A stretch of DNA of 41,920 nt, from positions 1 through 41,920 of IMG/VR virus record IMGVR_UViG_3300035698_008918. The stretch is one strand, 5' to 3'. This DNA comes from a virus. Shown here piece by piece: positions 6,114-16,301 of the stretch. Position 1 is the stretch's first letter; each line of letters begins with the position of its first letter. The position numbers and the translations under genes were made by a program. The notes below the pieces were generated by a model. That model searched no databases, had not been told where the DNA came from, and was given only the letters and a program-made list of their open reading frames with translations.

Positions 6114-8507
6114 TTATAAATTGTTTGCTATATCATCATTGTCATCAATATCTCCTGCTTCTCTAAGTGTTTTAAATTTCATACCCTGTGCTGCTTGTTC
6201 TGTTATAGGTTTATCTCGATATAGTTGAAGTCTCTTGTTTTTATTTAAAAGTTCTTCTTCACTCACAGTAGGTAAAGATTTTGAATCTCTTGCTCTGTTA
6301 TGAGAAAACATTATATTATTCATAAACTCTTCTAGTTTTGCTTTTATTATTCCTGGCTGATCGCTAACAGCCGCGACTAGAGGATCAAGCAATCTTTCTT
6401 CTGTTGGAGTAAACTGTGTTCCAAATATATCTTTTCTGAAAGGCTGTAGTAAAGAAGTCAATGCAGTTTGAAACTGTTGTGCTTTAACTATTTCCTTGTC
6501 ACTTTCAAATATTCCTCCTGTGGCTTTTTCAAATCTAAACTTTTGTGAATCAAACGCTCCTAATAAATCAACATCAACTCCTTCTAATAGTTCTAATGCT
6601 CTCTTTGATTTAAATACAATATCTGCTGCTTTATCCACTTCTTTAAATTCTATATTAGCTTTATCTAAAACTTTATCCTCAACCATTGTCATTGCTTTCG
6701 TCAACGCCCCTCTGTTTACCGCTCTAGCTAAGTCACTTAACTCTAAATCTGTATCTAACGATGCTATCCTTAAATTAAACGCAATATCTTTATTAGTTTC
6801 GTCTTCTATCTTAAATCCCAAAAATATATCAGATATTTCTAATGGTCTTGTTCCTTTATCTAACTCACTATTAGCAACAACTTCAAACTTCTCCATTTCA
6901 GTTTGACTATCTCTAATCCTTGTGGGTAAACCAGCCGCAGAAACTAGTATATCAGCCTGCCTGTCTCCTGATATCTGAACAGATTCTCTTAGAGTAGTTA
7001 AATAACCACCAGCCCTAGCCTCTTGCAACATTTCAGTTTGCCTTGAAGGAACTGATTTTTTAAACTCAAATAACAAATTATCCATCACTTCATCCTGAAC
7101 TTTAGGTGTACCCATGAACTGTCTAGGATTAATCCATTCAGTCTTAGCCCTAACTCTATAATCCAGATGAAATCCTTCACCTCCTGTAGCAGAGATTGAT
7201 GTACCTGTGGCTCCTGATAATCCTACTACTTCACCAGCCTCAACTGTATCTCCTACTTTCTTATTAAAAGTATTTAGATGACTGTAAAAATGTACATTAC
7301 CATTTGCATCATTAATCCCTATACTGTTTCCAAGTCCTGTTTTACTTGTACTTGTTGATACAACTTTACCTGCTACAGTTGATTGTATAGCAGTGTTTTC
7401 TGGTACAGCAAAGTCCATTCCAGGAGTGCCCTTTGGAGCACCTGTTGTTTTTGAAACAACATTATCAACAGCTAAAGGACTTACATCCCCAAAATCCTGA
7501 GTCATTGTGTAACTAGCAAATCCCAGCCCTTCTTTAAACCCTGTGCTAGTGAATCCTGCACCTGGCATACCTCCAAACCCTCCACTACCTCCTCCTCCAG
7601 TTCCAGTTAGATTAGCTAATTCTATTTCTCTCTTTTTTTCTAAAAACTCTCTGTCTTTATCATCTGCCTCCTCTACTTCTAATGCTGCTGCATAAATACC
7701 TCCAAGCATAGTGCTATCTATTGTTCCATTAAAAGCATTAACTACATTTTGAAGACCATTTTTCCCCATACCCGCTATCTCTTTTGATGTCAAACTTCTT
7801 ATAGCAGTGAAAGACTGTGCATTAGCATTCCTAGAATTAAGTTGTTTCTGTTGTTCTTTCTGTTCCACTCTCTCACGTTCCTGCATTAAGAACCTAGTTT
7901 TATTTGAATAATCATTCTCTGCTGCTTTGATTATATCCTGTTCCTGTTGGAAGAATAAAATATCGTTATTGAAGTTCTCTCGTACTTGGTTAGTAAAAGA
8001 ATTAATATACCCTTCTCTGCCTGACTGTAGATTAAAGATAGTGGAAGGACTAAACCCCATACCTCCTAACATCTGCATGTAATTAGGATTCTGCATCTCT
8101 GTTGATAATATATTAATAGTATCTTTAACAGTGTTATCCCATCGCTCTCTTAAAGAACTCGCTTTCTTTTTAGCACCAGCGACTGCTTTCTTCCCTGTCT
8201 CTCGAGCAGCTTCAACATCACCTGCTGCTTGTGTTATAGCTGGGTCTTCTTTGAAAGTTGTGCTTCCAGAATCCTGTGCATTACTTTCCATGCCTGCTGA
8301 AGCAAGTGTTAATGACTCGTCATGGTCCATCCCTTGGTCTTTAAACCTAGAATAAGAATCCATTAAAGCTGACTTCCTTACATCAGTAGTTTTTTCACGC
8401 ATCCTATCCCTCATATCTTGGATATTAGATTTAAGAAGATCACTTCTTTCCTTTGATTTCTCAGGAAGTCCACTGCTTCTTTTCTGGAATGTTGATAATG
8501 TTGCCAT
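6114..8507 (-). CDS. large virion protein with degenerate M23 (LytM) domain, 797 aa
   Basis: The N-terminal 300 residues are helical and charged. A Gly-rich linker (about 302-317) leads into a LytM/M23-like fold at about 335-465, recognisable by PKGTPGMDFAVPENT, YSHL and GFHLDYRV, and the rest is helical. In active M23 enzymes the zinc ligands come from HxxxD and the second His of HxH. Here the first is Thr361 (TPGMD, Asp365 kept) and the HxH motif reads His447-Leu-Asp449. Two ligands are therefore replaced and activity is doubtful. The domain may instead bind peptidoglycan. Size and position between two other large helical genes suggest an internal or tail-tip protein that meets the cell wall during ejection. 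Confidence 0.65.
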   Translation of the reverse strand: MATLSTFQKRSSGLPEKSKERSDLLKSNIQDMRDRMREKTTDVRKSALMDSYSRFKDQGMDHDESLTLASAGMESNAQDSGSTTFKEDPAITQAAGDVEAARETGKKAVAGAKKKASSLRERWDNTVKDTINILSTEMQNPNYMQMLGGMGFSPSTIFNLQSGREGYINSFTNQVRENFNNDILFFQQEQDIIKAAENDYSNKTRFLMQERERVEQKEQQKQLNSRNANAQSFTAIRSLTSKEIAGMGKNGLQNVVNAFNGTIDSTMLGGIYAAALEVEEADDKDREFLEKKREIELANLTGTGGGGSGGFGGMPGAGFTSTGFKEGLGFASYTMTQDFGDVSPLAVDNVVSKTTGAPKGTPGMDFAVPENTAIQSTVAGKVVSTSTSKTGLGNSIGINDANGNVHFYSHLNTFNKKVGDTVEAGEVVGLSGATGTSISATGGEGFHLDYRVRAKTEWINPRQFMGTPKVQDEVMDNLLFEFKKSVPSRQTEMLQEARAGGYLTTLRESVQISGDRQADILVSAAGLPTRIRDSQTEMEKFEVVANSELDKGTRPLEISDIFLGFKIEDETNKDIAFNLRIASLDTDLELSDLARAVNRGALTKAMTMVEDKVLDKANIEFKEVDKAADIVFKSKRALELLEGVDVDLLGAFDSQKFRFEKATGGIFESDKEIVKAQQFQTALTSLLQPFRKDIFGTQFTPTEERLLDPLVAAVSDQPGIIKAKLEEFMNNIMFSHNRARDSKSLPTVSEEELLNKNKRLQLYRDKPITEQAAQGMKFKTLREAGDIDDNDDIANNL

Positions 8508-8516
8508 AGTTTTAAA

Positions 8517-10322
8517 TTAAATCATAAATAAATTAGAAGCTACTTTCGTTGAACCTTGAGGTAATACATTAAACTTTTTAGTACGTTCTACAAAAGATTG
8601 TCCTGGTGCGTCAACTTTAGTGCTTAATGAGAATTCATCATCTTGTCTTTGAAACTTTATATTAGGTAGTTGTCCTTGTACAAACCCTAACTCAGCTGCT
8701 TTCTGTTGTTGTCCCAATGTTTCCTTAGCTCTGCCAAACTGTGTACCTATACTCTTACTAGCTGCTAGTTCATTTTCTCCAAGCTGTTCCTTCCCTAACT
8801 TAACCTGTGCTGCTTCTCGCTGCTTAGTAAGCTCTACACTCCCTGTAACACGTTGTTGTGCTGGACCGCCTTCAAATGGTTGGAACTTAGTGGCTGGTGT
8901 GAACTTCTGGCCTAGTTGTTTTTCTATCTCTTCAGTAGCTGCTTCATCTCCTTTATTAGCTGCTGCAAACATTTCTTCAGCTTTATCTGTCCCTACTTCT
9001 TCTTCTAGTTGTTTGAACATCCTTCTTTTTTCTAGCTCTATATCTTCTAACCCTTGTTCTGTAGTATCACCTAGGTCTTCTTTATACTGGTCAAGCTGTG
9101 CCACAAGTCTATCAGCTGATATCTCTGCCGATGTACCACCCATCACTCCTTGTGATACGAGCTGTACAAAATTATTAGCTGCTGCTGAACCTGTTTCTTC
9201 AACAGCTTGCTTAAGTGATTTAGATACACTTTCTAACATCCTTGTCTTTGATATATTAAGTTCATCTCCTGCGATGAAGTAAGTGTTGGTGAGGTTAGCC
9301 ATAGCATCAGCACGTTCTAGTTCATTAAGATCAGTCTGTAAGTCTATCTGTTCTATCTCTTGGTCGTACTGTTGCTGAAGACTCTCCACTGCTATTTGTT
9401 TATCTTCTTCTATCTTCTCTAGCTCACGTTTGAAGTAAGGATCAAATATATCCACTTCTTTAAGTAGGTCTTCATACACCTCAGGGTTTTTATTCATGTA
9501 CTGTATAAGATCAGCGTATTCTCTGAACACTTCATCCTTCTCTTTAGCTAAAGCTTCCTCATCTAACACTGCCTGTCTAGCTTCTTCATCTTTTGCATCT
9601 AAGTCTGATTGTCTTTTTTCTTCTGTATCTCTTATAGCATCTGCTATATCACTTTCTTTTGTTATTTCTTCTTCTTTATCTGTTCTGATTTCTTCTCTTT
9701 CTGCAGCATCAGGAGTATCTATTTTATCTTTCACTATATCTCTTATCTCCTCTTGTTTAGTTTTAGTAAACTCATTAACAAGCTTAGGTTCAATTTTCTT
9801 ATTTGTTCTCAGCCAATCTAATATTTTAGTTTCACTAAACTCACTGCCAAACTTACCTACATTAACTTCTTTACCATCAACCATTATAGTAACCTGTGTT
9901 CCAGATCCTTGTGGAGTTAAAGTTACTTGCCCTTCTTCTAATTTGTTCTCTGATGTTTCTATTTCTTTTATTTCTCCACCAGGAGTTTCTTGTATAGCTC
10001 CTATTATAGTTCTTTTAGGATAAGATTTATTCTCCTCGTTTGCTGTTAACTTCTTAAACTCATCAGCCACTGACTGTGATGTTAAATCTCTTTGGTGCTG
10101 AGGATTCTCTGCAATAAACACTTCCCATCTTTTGTTAGCAAGCTTTTGTATTCCAGTAGCACTACCGTTTTCATACATAGACTGCCATAACCTATTGTTA
10201 GGATCAGGGTTTACTTCCCCTTTCTTTATCATCTCTAACAACTCATTAGCAGACATTCTTTTAAGCCCTGCTATCTTTACATTGATATTATCTTGAGCTA
10301 GTTGTTTTAAATCTTCTGCCAT
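8517..10322 (-). CDS. large helical, acidic virion protein, 601 aa
   Basis: The start follows TTAATTAATTTAAAATAACA. The central region (about 190-360) is extremely rich in Glu, Asp, Lys and Gln and looks like long coiled coil (for example ESLQQQYDQEIEQIDLQ). Flanking parts are Gln/Ala-rich. No signal peptide or enzymatic motif is seen. It is the third of three consecutive large helical proteins ahead of the M15 endolysin, which suggests an internal (ejection) or tail-hub protein. The exact role is unknown. Confidence 0.55.
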   Translation of the reverse strand: MAEDLKQLAQDNINVKIAGLKRMSANELLEMIKKGEVNPDPNNRLWQSMYENGSATGIQKLANKRWEVFIAENPQHQRDLTSQSVADEFKKLTANEENKSYPKRTIIGAIQETPGGEIKEIETSENKLEEGQVTLTPQGSGTQVTIMVDGKEVNVGKFGSEFSETKILDWLRTNKKIEPKLVNEFTKTKQEEIRDIVKDKIDTPDAAEREEIRTDKEEEITKESDIADAIRDTEEKRQSDLDAKDEEARQAVLDEEALAKEKDEVFREYADLIQYMNKNPEVYEDLLKEVDIFDPYFKRELEKIEEDKQIAVESLQQQYDQEIEQIDLQTDLNELERADAMANLTNTYFIAGDELNISKTRMLESVSKSLKQAVEETGSAAANNFVQLVSQGVMGGTSAEISADRLVAQLDQYKEDLGDTTEQGLEDIELEKRRMFKQLEEEVGTDKAEEMFAAANKGDEAATEEIEKQLGQKFTPATKFQPFEGGPAQQRVTGSVELTKQREAAQVKLGKEQLGENELAASKSIGTQFGRAKETLGQQQKAAELGFVQGQLPNIKFQRQDDEFSLSTKVDAPGQSFVERTKKFNVLPQGSTKVASNLFMI

Positions 10323-10348
10323 TGTTATTTTAAATTAATTAATAATTA

Positions 10349-13300
10349 TTAAGCGAAAACTTTGTTTAATTCTACATTTGAAGTTCCATTAGCTGACGCT
10401 CCTCCTGCTCCTCCGTTTATATGTCCCAGTCCTCCATTATGAGATCCGTTTGTTCCTGCTCCAGAATAATCACCAGCACCTCCCCCTCCTTCTCCTCCTA
10501 CTCCATTTGTTTGTCCTGCTCCACCAGATCCCCCAGTACCACCATCCACTGTTATAGTTCCTGTATTAGCTGTCAATGAGTTATACAGTATTGAAACCAT
10601 TCCACCAGCACCACCCCCACCGCCTCCACCACCTCCACAGTCACCTGTTCCAGCTGCTCCATTTGAACCGTTTGCTCCATTAGCATTTATAGTACCAGAA
10701 AAATTTAATGCTCCTTTACTTTCAATTAATAAAGCTCCTCCTCCTATTCCACCATCTCCACCTGTTCCTGTACCTGTAGAAGCAGAGGCTCCTCCTCCTC
10801 CTCCTCCCCCTCCAGATCCAGGAGCAAGAAATAAAGCTTTAACATTTTGTTCTACATAAATTCCTAATAATCCAGCATAAGCGGTTCCCCCTGCTCCTAC
10901 AACTCCTCCTGCACTTCCTCCATATCCTCCTCCTCCGTAATGAATACTGCTATCAAGAATTAAATCACTATCAACTCCATCTGTTCCAGCAACTCCAGCT
11001 CCTACACCCGCAATTCCTCCAGTTCCTTTTGCTCCTCCTGTATTCAAAACTATTGTAGCACTTACAACAACAGTACCTTGACTTTTTAAATGTACTATTG
11101 TTCCTTTTGTTGCTGGGTTAGTAAAAGTTAAATTATTAGTAGCGATATTTATACTTGTGTAATTCTTAACAACAAACTCAGCGTTACCTAAATCTATATT
11201 AACTGTTCCACCAGAAGTATCTAAAGCACCATCAGTCCCATCTCCTCCAAAAGTTCCTTCACTTTCTACTACGTACCCTGATAGTGTAGCAGAAGTAGCT
11301 ATAAGATCTCCGCTTTGGTTTACCCTGAAAGGAGCAGAAGCAGGATTAGCATGGCCTGCATAGATCCTCCATGTTGCATCAGCACCGTCTAACACACCTA
11401 TATTATTTCCTGTACCTGCTGTGATAGTAGTGGCGGCTGATATTTGCGTACCAGTTATTGTAGCTGCTGCTATTTCATTTGCTGTTATTGTATTAGCAAC
11501 TATCTTAGCCGCTGTTATTGTAACAGCTGCTATTTCTGCGGCTGTTATTGTTAAAGCAGCTATATTACCTGCCACTATTGTATTAGCGGCTAATTCTGTA
11601 GTAGTAATAGTACCTGCAAAGATTTCACCAGCAGTGATCGTGTTAGCTGCTATTTGGTTAGCTGTAATAGTATTTGAAACTATATTTCCAGCAGAAACAG
11701 TTACTGCTGCAATTTCGTTTCCTGTTACAGCACTTGCTCCTAAATTTGCAGTCTCTATAAGCAAACCTCCATTTCCTCCAAAGACCTGGAAAGTAGCATC
11801 AAATATCGCAGAGTCTTCAGCAACAGCTATTAATATCTTTCCATCACCAACGGCGGTACCTGCTGTTGTTGTTGTTTGAAGTAAGGTCGTTGAAACAGCT
11901 ATGTCTAAATAAACATAAGTTAAAGCTGCCATGTTTCCTGTATCTGCTCCTGTAATACTATAAGCAGTAGCATCAGACATTGTAATAGTTCCTGAAGCCC
12001 ATGCAACTGTATTCTCATCAGATGAACTAAACACTAAATCATGTGACCATCCTTGTAATGCTGTTTTAGTCTTAGCAGAAGTTATTTCAGCGTTGCCTAT
12101 CTTTCCAGCTGTAATAGTAAGGTTAGCAATATTACCTGCTGTTATAGTTAAATTACCTATCTGTCCACCAACGATTCCTGCTGTACCACTTATTTGTGTT
12201 GTAGTTATTGTTCCACTTGTGATATTACCAGCAGTGATTGTTGTTGCACCTATATTCCCTCCAGTGATAGTAGCATTAGCTATTTGTCCACCTGTAATAT
12301 TAGCTGTGCCTGAAATCTGTGTAGTTGTTATTGTAGCATTAGCTATCTCCGTTGCGGTAATAGTAGCAGCTGCTATCTGTGTAGCTGTAACACTATTATT
12401 TGTTAGATACTGACCATCCATGTCTGATCCTGCTGCTAAGCCTGATATTACTACACTTGTAGTAAGTGTAACACTCGTAGCTGTAACAGCTCCTGCATTA
12501 GTCACTCGGAATGGAGCAGATGCTGGTGTTGCTGATCCTGCATATATAGCTGGATTAGTTCCTCCTGAATCTAAGCCTACAGTTGTTGCTCCAGATCCTG
12601 ATGTTAAAGAAGTTGCCCCTACTGTCCATCCTCCAATAGTTCCTGTAGTAGCTGAAATACTTCCTGTTATTGTAGCACTACTAGCAACTAGATTCCCTGA
12701 TTCATCTACTCTAAAAGGTGCAGACGACGGTGTTGCATGCCCTGCCCAAAACCTCCAGTCAACTCCTCCTGTTGCTTCACTGCTTAATCCTACTACTCCT
12801 GAATCAGCTGATAAAGTATAAGTACCCAAAGTCCAACCGCCGACAGTTCCTGTGTCAGCTGTTAAAGTTTTAGTGCTTATATTCATAGAAGAAATCTCTG
12901 TACCCGTGATAGTTGTTGCTGCTATTTCTGCGGCAGTAATAGTATTCGCTGCTATCTCGTTTGCAGTAACAGTATTAGCGGCTATCTCTGAAGCAGTAAT
13001 AGTGTTAGCTTGGATATTAGCTGCTGTTATGGATCCGTCTTCTATCTGTACTCCTGTAATAGCAACACCTCCTTCTCCTCCAAAGATTTGGAATATAGCA
13101 TCTGTAGTTGAGTTCTTTGCTACACCTATAAGCACCTTATTATTACCAACTGAAGTTGAAGCCGATGTTGTAGTCTGTAATACGGTTGTAGAAGCATCTG
13201 AATCTAAGTATATGTATGTCAAAGCAACTATGTCTCCTGTGTTACCAGCAACAATTGCGTAAGTAGTTGTACCATCAGCCATTGTAATAGTTCCAGATGT

Positions 13301-13579
13301 CCATTCTACAGTATCAGCATCCGTTACACTAAAGGTGATATCGTGTGACCATCCTTGTACTCCTATAACAAGAGAAGAAGATGGAACAGTTGCGTTCTCC
13401 CATAGCTTAGTAACAGGATTCCATAAGTATTCTATACCATCAGAAGCGTTAGTATATTTAGAATAAGGTGAAGGATTAGCTGGAAAGCCAACTCCTGTAT
13501 ATGAAGTATCCCTAGAAATCGAGTTGATTTTTCTAGCCATACGTGAGGTCTGCCGTTTTACACCTGTGAATTTTGACAT
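10349..13579 (-). CDS. large tail fibre with repeats and Gly-rich tip, 1076 aa
   Basis: Built from repeats. Two copies of a domain beginning GWSHD (about residues 75-172 and 510-605), each ending FGG.GG, share most residues. Three copies of a unit around YAGxAxPxSAPFRV are present, along with long runs of xITAxEIAANT-type pentad-like repeats. The last ~230 residues are exceptionally Gly/Ala-rich (GGGGGGG runs), resembling a collagen-like or Gly-rich beta-roll adhesin tip. Such architecture is typical of receptor-binding fibres of tailed phages. It lies 4 bp from the gp10-like gene. Strand-wide T/C-poor codon bias creates long open antisense frames here, which are not genes. Confidence 0.8.
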   Translation of the reverse strand: MSKFTGVKRQTSRMARKINSISRDTSYTGVGFPANPSPYSKYTNASDGIEYLWNPVTKLWENATVPSSSLVIGVQGWSHDITFSVTDADTVEWTSGTITMADGTTTYAIVAGNTGDIVALTYIYLDSDASTTVLQTTTSASTSVGNNKVLIGVAKNSTTDAIFQIFGGEGGVAITGVQIEDGSITAANIQANTITASEIAANTVTANEIAANTITAAEIAATTITGTEISSMNISTKTLTADTGTVGGWTLGTYTLSADSGVVGLSSEATGGVDWRFWAGHATPSSAPFRVDESGNLVASSATITGSISATTGTIGGWTVGATSLTSGSGATTVGLDSGGTNPAIYAGSATPASAPFRVTNAGAVTATSVTLTTSVVISGLAAGSDMDGQYLTNNSVTATQIAAATITATEIANATITTTQISGTANITGGQIANATITGGNIGATTITAGNITSGTITTTQISGTAGIVGGQIGNLTITAGNIANLTITAGKIGNAEITSAKTKTALQGWSHDLVFSSSDENTVAWASGTITMSDATAYSITGADTGNMAALTYVYLDIAVSTTLLQTTTTAGTAVGDGKILIAVAEDSAIFDATFQVFGGNGGLLIETANLGASAVTGNEIAAVTVSAGNIVSNTITANQIAANTITAGEIFAGTITTTELAANTIVAGNIAALTITAAEIAAVTITAAKIVANTITANEIAAATITGTQISAATTITAGTGNNIGVLDGADATWRIYAGHANPASAPFRVNQSGDLIATSATLSGYVVESEGTFGGDGTDGALDTSGGTVNIDLGNAEFVVKNYTSINIATNNLTFTNPATKGTIVHLKSQGTVVVSATIVLNTGGAKGTGGIAGVGAGVAGTDGVDSDLILDSSIHYGGGGYGGSAGGVVGAGGTAYAGLLGIYVEQNVKALFLAPGSGGGGGGGGASASTGTGTGGDGGIGGGALLIESKGALNFSGTINANGANGSNGAAGTGDCGGGGGGGGGAGGMVSILYNSLTANTGTITVDGGTGGSGGAGQTNGVGGEGGGGAGDYSGAGTNGSHNGGLGHINGGAGGASANGTSNVELNKVFA

Positions 13580-13583
13580 ATAA

Positions 13584-15209
13584 TTATTTAACGATTTTAC
13601 CTATTTCTGATGTGAGTTCACAATTCTCTAGACTCCCTGTCCCGATATTAGTTATATCAAGTTTTATCTTATGTGTTTTACCTTTAGTTCTTTGTCCACT
13701 TATAAGTTCTACGTTTTCTGCAAAAGTCATCGTATCTAAAATATTAGTTTCTTTCTCTGTACTAGAAGTGATAGTTATATTATCTGTTGCTGCTGCTCCT
13801 GCATGTCCACATACAACCATCCTTAAAGCTTTCTCTCTGGAAGGCTTATCGTAAGTTATACCATCTTTCTCCCAGTATGATTCTATAGCTACAGTATTAT
13901 CAGTTGTTCCAGTATGTGTATAAACTGCACTAACTGCTCCTATATAAAGATCACCATCCAAAGCTGCGAAGCTTAAAGGAGTGTATCCTTCATCTATTAG
14001 GAATACGTAAGGGTCTTTAACTCCTGATTGTAGAAGCTGTAAGTACCTAGATATATCAAAGATATAAACTTTAGAATTAATAGCACAGTAATACTTAGCA
14101 TCAAACGCTATACCTACGGCTGATGTGTTTGTACTATCTCTTAACTCTGGAACTTTATAATCACTTAAAGATAAATGACCTTCAAGCTCGTTAGTCTCTA
14201 ATGGGTTAAACCATTCTATACCTCTATCAGAAGCAAAGAACATTATATTCTCACCTACGTCTATACTCTCTTGTTTTAAAGCTCCGTTAATCTCAGTACG
14301 TTCAATGAAACTGAAGACTGCTCCTGAACTAGCTGTATCATCAGACTCTCCTACCCATACACCATCATCTCCTTTATGGATAACTAACTGATCTCCAAAC
14401 ACATATATACCAGTAATATAACTCGTAGTACCTGCTGCCACTTCATACTCATAAGGGAAATCTTCTCCTGTAAGTAAAGGTGAAACATAAACTGTATGAC
14501 TAGAAGCTTTTACTCCTATCACTCTATTCTTATAAACCGTAGCATACTGGAAAGTGTACCCTGTATTAACAAAGTTAGTCCATGTACCTGAAGCTAAAGT
14601 AGCTGACACTGTTTTCTGAGGTGTTCCTCCGTTAAAGAAGAAAGTACCATCAGTTGGATCTTCTATATATAAAGTGTTACTAGCATCAGTATTAGTATTC
14701 AAAGGCTCAGCTAAAGTTAAAGTAGTGGCTGTATTAAGTACTATACGTCTGTACTGTCCTGCTCCTGTAGTTTGTCCTAAAGTTCTTACTATATCATTCA
14801 CATAAGCATTAGGAGTCCATGAAGCACCACTGGCTGTTATGATATACCCATTAGAAGATATATCAGTAATAGTAGCTGTTACTGGCGTTCCTTTAGCTAC
14901 TGCTACTGGAAACTCTACAAACTTAGTGTTTCTAGTAGCATGTATCCCTGTTAGGATACTGGTCCAAGTAGTTCCGGATAAGCTTTTAACAGCAGTACCT
15001 AAAGTAGCTGTCATTATACCTCTAACGGCTTGCATGTTCCTAACATCGCCTGCACCTACAGTTCCTTTTAATGTAGTACCAGCACGTTTTAGAACACTTT
15101 CTTTAGTGATCCTGACATTTTTAATATCAGTACATTCGTAAGGCTTCAAATCTTTTGGATTATCTGCTTTATTAACGCCCATGAATTTTTCGATGTTGAA
15201 TTGTTTCAT
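13584..15209 (-). CDS. P22 gp10-like tail stabilisation/propeller protein, 541 aa
   Basis: The N-terminus reads FMGVNKADNPKDLKPYECTD, the kind of opening seen in phage propeller proteins that plug the portal after packaging (P22 gp10 class). Beta-rich repeats follow, including YKNRVIGVKASSHTVYVSP, FGDQLVIHKGDDGVWVGE and GIEWFNP, consistent with a WD-like propeller. The gene sits 8 bp from a connector-like gene and 4 bp from the largest tail fibre, as expected for a tail-completion protein. Confidence is moderate because only general features, not invariant residues, were used. Confidence 0.6.
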   Translation of the reverse strand: MKQFNIEKFMGVNKADNPKDLKPYECTDIKNVRITKESVLKRAGTTLKGTVGAGDVRNMQAVRGIMTATLGTAVKSLSGTTWTSILTGIHATRNTKFVEFPVAVAKGTPVTATITDISSNGYIITASGASWTPNAYVNDIVRTLGQTTGAGQYRRIVLNTATTLTLAEPLNTNTDASNTLYIEDPTDGTFFFNGGTPQKTVSATLASGTWTNFVNTGYTFQYATVYKNRVIGVKASSHTVYVSPLLTGEDFPYEYEVAAGTTSYITGIYVFGDQLVIHKGDDGVWVGESDDTASSGAVFSFIERTEINGALKQESIDVGENIMFFASDRGIEWFNPLETNELEGHLSLSDYKVPELRDSTNTSAVGIAFDAKYYCAINSKVYIFDISRYLQLLQSGVKDPYVFLIDEGYTPLSFAALDGDLYIGAVSAVYTHTGTTDNTVAIESYWEKDGITYDKPSREKALRMVVCGHAGAAATDNITITSSTEKETNILDTMTFAENVELISGQRTKGKTHKIKLDITNIGTGSLENCELTSEIGKIVK

Positions 15210-15217
15210 ATATAAAA

Positions 15218-16246
15218 TTAAATAATACCGTCATCGTAATCTATCCTTGCCTTCATTGGTTCATCTACAGTCTCCATGTCTTCTGTCATTTTAGCTAAAC
15301 CATCATTAAATAGTTCTTTATATATTCTCCAATCTGTCTCCATGTTTTCTTTGTAGAAATATTTGTAAGTACCATAATAAACGAATAAGTAATGGTACTG
15401 GTTATCTGGAAGTAAAGGATATGTAGCTGCCAATAATAACACTGGTTTCTTCCTGAAGTACATCTTCACATCATCTATATCAGACGTGTTACCCCTAAAC
15501 ACTATTTGTGTTCCTGCTCTGTACCATCTAAGTGTAGCTACTCCTTTCTCTATCTTCTCATCAAACTCTGTCATTGGAACTACAACTACGTTATCAGAAG
15601 TAGTGCTAGGGTAATAGAATACACGCTCAATAGTCTTAGCATTAGTAGGGATATCATAAGTATTAATCGCACTCTTCAGATTGATATTCATGTAATCCAA
15701 GTTCCAGTTAGGAGCTATATCATAAACCTTTCTTAGTATAAGCTTGTAACACTCGTTCATATCATTATAGAAAGTATTAGTGTCTATAGATGAATCATCT
15801 ACCATCTCTTTTACGTTATCTAACATATCAGCTAAATCCAGAACATACTCATAAGGATTAACTGTAGCATTATTACAATCCATATAATTAGATGTAGTCG
15901 TAGTCTCACCGCTTACATCAGTGCCACTAGAGTAAGCTGTAGCGATTGTAACAGCACTTGTGGTAGTTGTATCGACGCTTGAGATTTTAAACCTCTGTAA
16001 CGTCGAACTGTATGCAACAGTATCACTGTTACCTGTAGCTGCTCGTAATGCTGTCTGGATAGTTGAAGCTATTCCTGACATTGTAGTATCACCAGAGAAG
16101 TCTAGTGCTGTTAGATTTACTTCTACCGCATCTACAGTGATAGTTAAACTACCATCTGTGACAGCAGTCCATGTAGCGACTGTTGTTTCTGCTGAAGTGT
16201 TTCCAATAAGGTATGCTGGTACTATTGTTCCAACGGTGCTTGCCAT
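15218..16246 (-). CDS. head-tail connector with extra N-terminal beta domain, 342 aa
   Basis: Residues ~130-342 look like a podoviral adaptor or connector (P22 gp4 class): a helical region (DMLDNVKEMVDDSSI), then YDIPTNAKTIERVFYYP, YRKKP-type and LPDNQYHYLFVYYGTYKYFY segments, typical of the short-tail adaptor fold. The first ~125 residues are quite different: Thr/Ser-rich beta with a segment LDFSGDTTMSGIASTIQTAL that resembles the repeat unit of DUF3383-type phage tail proteins. The product therefore seems to be a fusion of a surface-type beta domain with a connector. The call rests on pattern memory, not on an alignment. Confidence 0.55.
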   Translation of the reverse strand: MASTVGTIVPAYLIGNTSAETTVATWTAVTDGSLTITVDAVEVNLTALDFSGDTTMSGIASTIQTALRAATGNSDTVAYSSTLQRFKISSVDTTTTSAVTIATAYSSGTDVSGETTTTSNYMDCNNATVNPYEYVLDLADMLDNVKEMVDDSSIDTNTFYNDMNECYKLILRKVYDIAPNWNLDYMNINLKSAINTYDIPTNAKTIERVFYYPSTTSDNVVVVPMTEFDEKIEKGVATLRWYRAGTQIVFRGNTSDIDDVKMYFRKKPVLLLAATYPLLPDNQYHYLFVYYGTYKYFYKENMETDWRIYKELFNDGLAKMTEDMETVDEPMKARIDYDDGII

Positions 16247-16270
16247 AGTATTATAATTAAATGATTTAGC

Positions 16271-16292
16271 TTCGCCCTCCTTAGAGAGCGAA
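16271..16292. other. intergenic hairpin between virion genes
   Basis: TTCGC and GCGAA form a 5-bp stem, continued after one mismatch by CTC/GAG, around the loop CTTA. It lies between the connector gene and the 185-residue gene. No T-run follows on either strand, so it may be an RNA processing or stability element, not a strong terminator. Confidence 0.5.
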
Positions 16293-16301
16293 ATAAATTA
16301 T

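Noticed and set aside
10349-13579. Long plus-strand frames inside the tail-fibre and structural genes (also at 8890-10023 and 26794-28227)
   Set aside because: They mirror low-complexity Thr/Ala/Val or Ser-rich genes on the minus strand, have Ser/Val/Ile-only composition and lack leaders. They are antisense shadows.
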